Shown here: positions 57,347 to 64,000 of the stretch, piece by piece | Position numbering within the stretch: position 1 is the first letter of the stretch | Layout: the number at the start of each line of letters is the position of its first letter | Assembly: GCA_910585725.1 (NCBI GenBank) | Contig: CAJUFA010000010.1 | Span: 1 to 64,000 of the forward strand | Source of the DNA: an uncultured Dorea sp. | Lineage (GTDB): Bacteria > Bacillota > Clostridia > Lachnospirales > Lachnospiraceae | DNA: 64,000 nucleotides | Reading direction: 5' to 3' | Made by a program: the position numbers and the translations under genes | Notes under the pieces: model-generated | Databases searched by the model: none | Told to the model about the DNA's origin: nothing | The model's input: only the letters and a program-made list of their open reading frames with translations

Positions 57347-58504
57347 ATGCAGTTATGGAAGAAGAATTTTCTGGTAATTTATGGCATATTCCTTGTAGTT
57401 GTCAATGCAGGACTCTTTCTTTTGGATAATTATATTTCAAGGAATGAGGCGAGTCTGTGGATCGATCAGGCACAAAAAAGCGAGAGAAGTATCTATTATC
57501 TGGCCGCCGGGCTTAAGGAGGAAGAGATTAGTCGGATGTCCATGAATCTGAACGATGCGGCCGAAAGATACGAAGAATCAGGTATACTTATCCGAGTGCG
57601 CGTCAACGAATATATTGCGGCGGACCATTTTCCCATAGAACAGACGCCGGAAGAGGTATTGGAAGGGCCGTTGATTGAGGTCCGAAGGATCAGGGGAGAA
57701 CGCTGGCTGGTTATTCAGGAGGCGGGAAGAGAAGGGGAAGATTTGATTGTGGTAGAGTATGCGCAGGAGTTGGAGGGTCTGTCGCGGATTCAGACGATAA
57801 GAATGTGGATATTCTGCGGAGCGGGATTGGTATTTTCAGGAATCATGGGATTATTCCTATATTATACCATGCGGCGGATCAACCGACCGATAAACCAGAT
57901 TGCTCATGAGCTTCGGACGCCTCTCACCGGAATCCGTGGTTATGCGGAATATATGATGATGGGGAAGCTTTCGGAAGAAGATCAGTTTTTTGCCGCCGGT
58001 CAGATCGTGGAGAGCGCGAAGCATCTGGAGGACGTTACGGAGAAGCTGTTGATCATGGGAAATGTACGGGAAGGTGCGATTCGGATTGAAAGAATGGATA
58101 TTGGGCAGATGTTTCTCAAAATAGAAGAAAAATATCCGATTGTCGAGACCGACTGTGGGTTAGAATTTCTGAACGGAGATAAAGCGTTAGTATTCTGCCT
58201 GCTTGACAACCTGACAGCCAATGCGGTCAGAGCCGGAAACAGAGTCAGAATCACGGCAAGCGAAGAAGGAATTCGTATCTGGAATAACGGGGAACCTATG
58301 GATGAGAAAATATTAAAGGATATCAATAGGGGGCAGGATCTGTCCGCGAGCCGTATGGGGAGGCATGGATACGGCATCCAGGTATGCCGGGAGATTGCCA
58401 AAGCACATGGATGGAAGCTTCGGTTTCGGTCGTCCAAAGAAGAAGGGACAGAAGTCTTTTGCCAGATTACCCCGGATATCAGAACCAATAATTTTAATGT
58501 ATAG
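57347..58504 (+). CDS. Sensor histidine kinase with atypical ATP-lid
   Basis: 385 residues: an N-terminal helix (FLVIYGIFLVVVNAGLFLL), an extracytoplasmic domain of about 125 residues, a second helix (near 155-175), then the H box INQIAHELRTPLTGIRGYAEYM with almost no HAMP linker. The catalytic domain has ALVFCLLDNLTANAVRAG as N box, but the G1 position reads RIWNNGEPMDE, lacking the usual DNG aspartate spacing. It ends GYGIQVCREIAKAHGWKLRF. It is the partner of the regulator upstream. Confidence 0.88.
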   Translation: MQLWKKNFLVIYGIFLVVVNAGLFLLDNYISRNEASLWIDQAQKSERSIYYLAAGLKEEEISRMSMNLNDAAERYEESGILIRVRVNEYIAADHFPIEQTPEEVLEGPLIEVRRIRGERWLVIQEAGREGEDLIVVEYAQELEGLSRIQTIRMWIFCGAGLVFSGIMGLFLYYTMRRINRPINQIAHELRTPLTGIRGYAEYMMMGKLSEEDQFFAAGQIVESAKHLEDVTEKLLIMGNVREGAIRIERMDIGQMFLKIEEKYPIVETDCGLEFLNGDKALVFCLLDNLTANAVRAGNRVRITASEEGIRIWNNGEPMDEKILKDINRGQDLSASRMGRHGYGIQVCREIAKAHGWKLRFRSSKEEGTEVFCQITPDIRTNNFNV

Positions 58505-58519
58505 CAGAGGAGAAGTTGA

Positions 58520-59773
58520 ATGTACGACCGTTTTAAAGGAAGGGTGTATAGTGTAGGAGATGGATTTTGTTACGAAGGAATAATTAAAGAAAATACTTCC
58601 AATAGCTATCATTTTGTGATAGATTGTGGCAGTCAGGCGCCTAAAAACAGGAAGCAAAAAGTAGGAGAATTATCAAGTACAACAGAATGTAATAGTCGGT
58701 TGAAGGAAATAACAGATGAGATAGTTAGTAATGGAGATCATATTGATTTGTTTATATTAACACATCTGCATGTCGATCATTATAACGGGATTAAGATGCT
58801 TTTTCAAAGCGGGATTCCGGATATGATTATAATGCCTTATTTATATCCGGAAGAAAGATTATGCTTAATAATAAATAACGATATGGATGACGATGATTCC
58901 CTATTTTTGGCAGATCCGTATACTACTGTTTTGAATTTGGCAAAAGAAAGTAATCCCGACGCGAAATTAATTTTGTTTAGAGGAAATGTAGACAACGTTG
59001 ACGATGATGATCTTGATGACAGGCAGACCGACGACTCAATCGTATGGGGAGTACCATATGAAGATTCTGAATATATATTGGAGGTGGAAGATATCAGACT
59101 GTCTGACGCGGAAGTAGTAAGCGTCACCCAAAAGAATATAGAAATTTTTGACGGTATTTGGGTATTTAAATTTTTTAATTTGGAAATAGATAAAGCTGAT
59201 ATTGATGTATTAAAAAAAATAGTCGGAAAATTGACGGCAAAACACTTGTATAACAATATTGCTAGCCTAAAAAAACAGTATAAAAAGATTGCTAAAAATC
59301 TTTTTAATGATTTTAATAATACTTCAATTGTTACATATCATGCTCCGTTTCATAATTATAGTAGATGTGGGACTTTAATAACCGGAGATATTGACTTGAA
59401 TCATAATATTGTTGATTCGATATTGGATTATTTTAATAACGAAATGGATAAAATCGGACTGTTTTCTATACCGCATCATGGATCTAAGGCAAATTGGAAT
59501 AAAAAATTGATTGATAGCGGGGTTTTAAAAAGTAGCATATGTTTTGCTTCTACACATAATTATTACTCAAATAGAATGATGCCTGATATGATGTCTGATC
59601 TGAGATGTCAAAATATTTGTGCGTTAGTAGTAGATGAAAATCGTTTTAGTGAAATTGAGCAGATTATTGATAATTCATATTCTCCATACATTTTAAATAA
59701 AAGTCATAAAAACTATAAAATAGAGGCTTTGTTAGGAAAAGAGCCTGTAAGAATGATTATAATACGGCCATAA
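58520..59773 (+). CDS. ComEC-like MBL-fold metallo-hydrolase
   Basis: 417 residues. The metal site THLHVDHYNGI (near 93) is the HxHxDH motif of the metallo-beta-lactamase fold, and IPHHGSKANW (near 315) is the second motif typical of the ComEC/Rec2-type branch, which includes nucleases. There is no signal peptide or membrane helix. A very acidic stretch (DDDDLDDRQTDD) interrupts the middle. The AT-rich codons contrast with the kinase upstream, so this gene and the next two look acquired as a block. Substrate unknown. Confidence 0.82.
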   Translation: MYDRFKGRVYSVGDGFCYEGIIKENTSNSYHFVIDCGSQAPKNRKQKVGELSSTTECNSRLKEITDEIVSNGDHIDLFILTHLHVDHYNGIKMLFQSGIPDMIIMPYLYPEERLCLIINNDMDDDDSLFLADPYTTVLNLAKESNPDAKLILFRGNVDNVDDDDLDDRQTDDSIVWGVPYEDSEYILEVEDIRLSDAEVVSVTQKNIEIFDGIWVFKFFNLEIDKADIDVLKKIVGKLTAKHLYNNIASLKKQYKKIAKNLFNDFNNTSIVTYHAPFHNYSRCGTLITGDIDLNHNIVDSILDYFNNEMDKIGLFSIPHHGSKANWNKKLIDSGVLKSSICFASTHNYYSNRMMPDMMSDLRCQNICALVVDENRFSEIEQIIDNSYSPYILNKSHKNYKIEALLGKEPVRMIIIRP

Positions 59774-59967
59774 AAATTGGGCCGATGTTTGAGGTTATTC
59801 TCACAAGTCTGTCAATTCTACTTATGGAAAGCCAGATGTGCCGTGCCCAAAATGATTGTTTCCTGTGATTTGTTGTTCTGTGTTCTGGGGAATTACTTAC
59901 AGAAAAATTAAAAAGAGTCGATAGTAGTCATAGATATATTTGAAATAACTATTTGATCGGAGGATTT

Positions 59968-61173
59968 ATGATAGAGTTAAGAGGAAAATATAACGAAGCA
60001 AAAGTTTTTACCGACGTAGTAGACGAAGCGTCTATTTCGCAGGTGCTTCTTTTACTTAATCAAGAATTTGTGGTTGGAAGTAAGATTAGACTTATGCCGG
60101 ATATTCACGCCGGATCTGGATGTACAATCGGTACTACTATGACTATTACAGATAAGATCGTACCTAATCTGGTAGGGGTAGATATCGGATGCGGCATGGA
60201 AGTTATTAAGATTAAAGAAAGAAATATGGAGTTACAAAAGCTTGATAAATTGATTTATGAAAGGATTCCGTCTGGATTTAATATTAGAGAAAAAGCTCAT
60301 AGATATTTTAAGGAAATTAATCTGGACGACTTATATTGTTATAAACAGATAGACATAAGACGGGCCGAGAAGAGCATGGGGACATTGGGCGGTGGTAATC
60401 ATTTTATAGAAGCTAATAAAGATAGCGAGGGGAATATTTATATCGTAGTGCATTCAGGCAGTCGCCATTTGGGATTGGAAGTTGCCAAATATTACCAAGA
60501 GGAAGGCTATAAGAAATTGAATGGATCGACACAAAAAGATATCGATGCTTTGATTATGGATTTGAAAGCACAGGGAAGACAGAAAGAGATTCAGAAAAGT
60601 ATTGCTGCGTTGAAAAATACAAAGAGAACTAATATTCCTAGACAATTGGCGTACGTATCGGATGAATTGTTCTTACAATATATACATGATATGAGAATCG
60701 TTCAAAATTATGCCGAATTGAATCGAAAAGCAATGATGGATGAAATTGTAAAAGGAATGAAATTACATATTGTAGATCAATTTACAACGATTCATAATTA
60801 CATAGATACAGATTCTATGATCTTAAGAAAGGGAGCTGTATCTGCAATGGATGGAGAAAAGCTGATTATACCTATCAATATGAGGGATGGTTCCTTAATT
60901 TGTATTGGGAAAGGAAACGATGAGTGGAATCAATCTGCGCCTCATGGAGCAGGGAGATTAATGAGCAGGTCGGCAGCGAAAGAATCATTTACGGTTTCAG
61001 AATTTAAGAAACAAATGGAAGGTATTTTTACCACGTCTGTTAACCGGGATACTCTGGACGAATGCCCGATGGCATACAAAGGGATTGATGATATTGTAAA
61101 TAACATAGATGAAACGGTTGATATTAATAGAATTATAAAGCCAATATATAATTTTAAAGCGAGTGGGGATTAA
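59968..61173 (+). CDS. rtcB: RtcB-family RNA ligase
   Basis: About 401 residues from ATG 59968 (GGAGG upstream). RtcB joins RNA 2',3'-cyclic or 3'-phosphate ends to 5'-OH ends with GTP and manganese. Key motifs: MPDIHAGSGCTIGT, VGVDIGCGME (metal Cys), GTLGGGNHFIE, VVHSGSRHLG, FTTIHNYID, RKGAVSAMDG and the guanylated His in SAPHGAGRLMSR. The length is that of the shorter bacterial RtcB subgroup. No archease gene is adjacent. It may repair tRNA or other RNA cut by toxins or anticodon nucleases. Confidence 0.95.
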   Translation: MIELRGKYNEAKVFTDVVDEASISQVLLLLNQEFVVGSKIRLMPDIHAGSGCTIGTTMTITDKIVPNLVGVDIGCGMEVIKIKERNMELQKLDKLIYERIPSGFNIREKAHRYFKEINLDDLYCYKQIDIRRAEKSMGTLGGGNHFIEANKDSEGNIYIVVHSGSRHLGLEVAKYYQEEGYKKLNGSTQKDIDALIMDLKAQGRQKEIQKSIAALKNTKRTNIPRQLAYVSDELFLQYIHDMRIVQNYAELNRKAMMDEIVKGMKLHIVDQFTTIHNYIDTDSMILRKGAVSAMDGEKLIIPINMRDGSLICIGKGNDEWNQSAPHGAGRLMSRSAAKESFTVSEFKKQMEGIFTTSVNRDTLDECPMAYKGIDDIVNNIDETVDINRIIKPIYNFKASGD

Positions 61174-61250
61174 TGATTATAGAACAGGGGATAATATGAT
61201 GAATAATTTCATGAATATATGATGTTGGATGTCAGAAAGGGATTTTTACT

Positions 61251-61649
61251 GTGATAGAGATTGATTATTTTATATCATTACCACAATTGCAGAAATTATC
61301 TGATTTTAAATTACGCCAGTTAATGTTGTGTGCAGAGTGTGAGATGAAAGAAATTACCCGTGCAAAATGTACGTATTATATGTGTGTTATGGAAAGCAAT
61401 AGAAGAAATTACGATAAATGGCCGTGTGAAATGGATGTTATTTCGTATGTAGATATATATGATGAAGATAATAATGTGATTTTTGGATATGGCGATCATT
61501 ATACGATGTATGTTATTAAGGGGGCGGTGTTGGTATATGACAATCAATGGATTCCATACTTATTTGGCAGCAATGAGGAAGATCCCATGTGTATTTGGAA
61601 ATATTTCTGTGTGTCTAGAGATGGGATTGTCAGGTATAATGACGCTTAA
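61251..61649 (+). CDS. Hypothetical protein of the RtcB cassette
   Basis: 132 residues from GTG 61251 (AAAGGGA upstream). It is Tyr- and Cys-rich with a block of acidic and aromatic residues (MDVISYVDIYDEDNNVIFGYGDHYTMYVIKGAVLVYD) that looks like a small beta-sheet protein. No family is recognised. It shares the AT-rich character of rtcB and the MBL gene and lies 77 bp after rtcB. Confidence 0.6.
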   Translation: MIEIDYFISLPQLQKLSDFKLRQLMLCAECEMKEITRAKCTYYMCVMESNRRNYDKWPCEMDVISYVDIYDEDNNVIFGYGDHYTMYVIKGAVLVYDNQWIPYLFGSNEEDPMCIWKYFCVSRDGIVRYNDA

Positions 61650-61739
61650 TGAATTGCGACAGTTACTGTATGGGACATTGGCAGATATAAACAGCTTTGT
61701 TTATTTTTACTTCCTTACAAAACTGTAAGAATAGAAGAG

Positions 61740-61777
61740 GAAAATGTCACCCAATTCGATGGAATGGCATTTCTTTT
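61740..61777 (+). terminator. Terminator before the Bce-type transporter genes
   Basis: AAAATG at 61740-61745 and CATTT at 61768-61772 flank a CCAATTC/GGAATGG stem, followed by CTTTTTTTATT. It closes the cassette. Confidence 0.65.
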
Positions 61778-61844
61778 TTTATTATAATTATCCTTGTAAA
61801 CAAGAAGAAATCAATAGACATAGTTGTGAAAGGACGGATATCTG

Positions 61845-62612
61845 ATGGCATTGTTAGAAGTAAAGAATGTAAAGAAAATATACACGACCAGATTTGGCGG
61901 GAACCAGGTGGAAGCGTTGAGAGATGTGAATTTTTCTGTGGAGCCAAGGGAATATGTGGCGATTATGGGGGAATCAGGCTCCGGAAAGACGACGCTTTTA
62001 AATATTCTTGCGGCTCTTGATAAGCCGACCGGAGGCAAAGTCTATCTGAAAGGCAAGGATTTAAGTTCGGTAAGGGAGAAGGAGATCGCAGCGTTTCGCC
62101 GGCAGAATCTGGGGTTTGTGTTTCAGGACTTTAATCTTCTGGATACGTTTTCACTTAAAGATAATATCTTTCTTCCGCTGGTACTTTCCGGCAAGAAATA
62201 CGAGGAAATGGCGAAGAGAATCCAACCGATTGCGCGGATGCTTGAGATCGAGGAGATCCTGGAGAAGTTCCCCTATGAAGTGTCCGGAGGGCAGAAGCAG
62301 AGAGCGGCGGTTGCAAGGGCGCTGATTACGAAGCCGCAGCTGATTCTGGCGGACGAACCAACAGGGGCGTTGGATTCCAGAGCAGCGGACGGGCTTCTGA
62401 ATCTCTTCATGACGATCAATGAGGAGGGGCAGACAATCCTTATGGTGACGCACAGTGTCAAGGCGGCGAGTACTGCGAAGAGGGTATTGTTTATCAAAGA
62501 CGGAGAAGTATTTCATCAGTTGTACCGCGGCAATCTTACCAATGAACAGATGTATCAGAAGATTTCCGATACGCTGACGGTATTGACGACAGGAGGTGAC
62601 AGGGTTGAGTAG
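61845..62612 (+). CDS. BceA/LolD-type ABC transporter ATP-binding protein
   Basis: 255 residues. Walker A AIMGESGSGKTTLLNIL (near 40), Q-loop FVFQDFNLLDTFSLKDN, signature EVSGGQKQRAAVARAL, Walker B LILADEPTGALDSRA and switch His in LMVTHSVKAAS. This is the family that works with FtsX-type permeases to protect against bacitracin or lantibiotics. It overlaps the permease start by a few bases. The BceRS-like pair at 54132-55990 is the likely controller, though separated by six other genes. Confidence 0.93.
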   Translation: MALLEVKNVKKIYTTRFGGNQVEALRDVNFSVEPREYVAIMGESGSGKTTLLNILAALDKPTGGKVYLKGKDLSSVREKEIAAFRRQNLGFVFQDFNLLDTFSLKDNIFLPLVLSGKKYEEMAKRIQPIARMLEIEEILEKFPYEVSGGQKQRAAVARALITKPQLILADEPTGALDSRAADGLLNLFMTINEEGQTILMVTHSVKAASTAKRVLFIKDGEVFHQLYRGNLTNEQMYQKISDTLTVLTTGGDRVE

Positions 62613-64000
62613 CTCTATCTATGGAAAACTTGCGTTTACAAATCTTAAGAATAATCGAAAGACCTATGTCCCCTATATACTCACATCAATCCTGACGGTG
62701 ATGATGTATTATATTATGGATGCATTGTCGCGAAGTTCCAGCATCGTCGATCCAAGTCTTCAATCGGTTTTGTTGTGTGCAGTGGGGGTCATCATGATAT
62801 TTGCCGTCATCTTTCTGTTCTATACGAACAGTTTCCTGATTAAGCGAAGGAAGAAGGAGATAGGCGTCTATAATATTCTTGGCATGGGGAAAAGGCATAT
62901 CGCGCAGATGCTTGTAGTTGAAACCGTGGTTACGGCGGTAATCAGCATAGGCGCAGGACTGGTCTTTGGAATCATCTTCAGTAAATTCATGTATTTGGCG
63001 CTGATTAAGCTTCTGCACTATGACGTACGGATGGAATTCGAGGTATCAGGGACGAGTATTCGATATACATTGATCCTGTTTGTGGCGATATTTCTGATGA
63101 CGCTGGTCTTTAATCTGTTTCAGATTCAGGTTTCTAATCCGGTGGAACTGCTTCACGGAGGAAATCAGGGGGAAAAGGAGCCAAAGACAAAACGGATTAT
63201 GACGGTCTTTGGAGTGATCATGCTGGCGGTCGGATATTATATTGCGCTAACGGTAGAGCAGCCGCTGGCGGCGATTCAGGCATTTTTCGTAGCGGTGGTC
63301 TGCGTAATTCTCGGCACCTATGCGCTGTTTACGTCCGGAAGCATCGCTATTCTTAAGGGGCTTCGGAAGAATAAGAAGTTCTATTATCAGGCAAAGAATT
63401 TCAGCGCGGTGTCCGGGATGATCTATCGGATGAAGCAGAATGCGGTGGGACTTGCCAATATTTGTATCTTAAGTACGATGGTGCTGGTTATGATCTCTAC
63501 AACCATTTCCCTCTATGTAGGAATGGAGGATGTGTTAAGGACGAGATATCCGAGAGAGTTCGAGGCGAAGACGAACGTCTCCTCGCCGGAGGCGGATCAG
63601 GCGATTGACAGGATCATTGAGGAAGAGATGGCGGACGCAGGAGTGGAACCGAAGTCTGTGCTTCGGTATCATGACGGGAGTATGACGGCTGTCAGGCAGG
63701 AAGACGGGTTTCAATTGCTGCAGTTTGGAAACTATGCAGAAGAGGATACGACGGAGATCATATTGATTCCGCTCGAGGATTATAATCGCATGGAGGGCGA
63801 AGAGGGATCTCTTGCGCCGGACGAGGTCTATGCATATAGTACAGGCGAAGACTGGGGCGGAGATTCTGTCAAGATAGGAGATAAGACATACCGTGTGACA
63901 AAGGAACTTAAGAATCTTCAGATTGATCCGAAGAACGCGCAGAATATGATGTCCAGTTATTTTTTCATCTTCTCCGACGCAGGGCAGATACAGGAATTGC
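62605..64000 (+). CDS. BceB-like FtsX-family permease (cut by window end)
   Basis: The frame starts at TTG 62605 (AGGAGGTGA upstream), overlapping the ATPase stop by 8 bases, and is open to the last base (at least 465 codons). It begins SSSIYGKLAFTNLKNNRKTYVPYILTSIL and has the FtsX cytoplasmic motif FLIKRRKKEIGVYNILGMGKRHIAQM. Several N-terminal helices (about 25-50, 57-80, 105-130, 150-175) and the large extracellular domain starting near residue 330 match BceB, which normally has ten helices and 600-650 residues. The 3' end is outside the window. Confidence 0.9.
   Translation, partial: MSSSIYGKLAFTNLKNNRKTYVPYILTSILTVMMYYIMDALSRSSSIVDPSLQSVLLCAVGVIMIFAVIFLFYTNSFLIKRRKKEIGVYNILGMGKRHIAQMLVVETVVTAVISIGAGLVFGIIFSKFMYLALIKLLHYDVRMEFEVSGTSIRYTLILFVAIFLMTLVFNLFQIQVSNPVELLHGGNQGEKEPKTKRIMTVFGVIMLAVGYYIALTVEQPLAAIQAFFVAVVCVILGTYALFTSGSIAILKGLRKNKKFYYQAKNFSAVSGMIYRMKQNAVGLANICILSTMVLVMISTTISLYVGMEDVLRTRYPREFEAKTNVSSPEADQAIDRIIEEEMADAGVEPKSVLRYHDGSMTAVRQEDGFQLLQFGNYAEEDTTEIILIPLEDYNRMEGEEGSLAPDEVYAYSTGEDWGGDSVKIGDKTYRVTKELKNLQIDPKNAQNMMSSYFFIFSDAGQIQEL

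Noticed and set aside
1..64000. CRISPR arrays, rRNA, tRNA genes and transposase-type insertion sequences
   Set aside because: No regularly spaced direct repeats, no tRNA-like folds with CCA context and no transposase-like protein were seen.

Overview
The window is a chromosomal segment of a low-to-mid GC Gram-positive anaerobe, most likely a member of the Lachnospiraceae (Clostridium cluster XIVa, in the Dorea / Faecalicatena / C. scindens neighbourhood). This rests on the style of the protein sequences (UvrA/UvrB, MreB, RecD2, CdaA/CdaR, folate genes), strong GGAGG ribosome sites, Bce-type antimicrobial-peptide modules and the mobile-element content. The species is inference. No rRNA, tRNA, CRISPR array or transposase-type insertion sequence was seen.

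Layout. 1-3431 is the right end of an integrated element: a MazF-like toxin with a zinc-ribbon tail, a small excisionase-like protein and two tandem tyrosine recombinases. 3432-12959 is core chromosome: a LexA box and an unusual inverted-repeat-rich leader, then uvrB, uvrA, mreB, recD2 and comF. 12942-21717 is a compact 8.8-kb integrated phage-like element, bounded by a perfect 20-bp duplication at the 3' end of comF. It carries an integrase, two tandem type I toxin-antitoxin modules, a repressor/Cro switch with three operators 30 bp apart, small HTH proteins, a DUF6291-type replication protein, an ImmA-like protease, a structured RNA, a scaffold, a major capsid protein and a sigma-70 factor. 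It has no terminase, portal, tail or lysis genes, so it looks like a phage satellite and not a complete prophage.

21718-45720 returns to core functions: two membrane proteins, cdaA-cdaR (c-di-AMP synthesis) and an HPr-family protein; glgX; nfo and trmO; a copper module csoR-copA whose last domain is a CopZ-like chaperone with its own start site; a DnaQ-family exonuclease; a ParB-like/BMP fusion protein; a metallophosphoesterase; a folate operon folC-folE-HD-folP-folBK; and an ABC-2 transporter operon divergent from a NarL-type two-component system.

45721-64000 is more mixed. A HAD phosphatase is followed by an AT-rich patch with an XRE regulator and an AraC-ClpP pair. Then come an ECF sigma factor with an ABC-2 system, ridA, an Mrp/Nbp35 Fe-S carrier, a BceRS-like pair, a secreted protein, a second OmpR-type two-component system, an AT-rich cargo of MBL-fold hydrolase, RtcB RNA ligase and an unknown protein, and finally a BceAB-type transporter running off the window end. 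The cargo lies between the signalling genes and the Bce transporter.

The most unusual items are the capsid-encoding minimal element with its paired type I toxin modules, the structured RNA before the scaffold gene, the in-frame CopZ start in copA, the ParB-BMP fusion, and the RtcB/MBL cassette.
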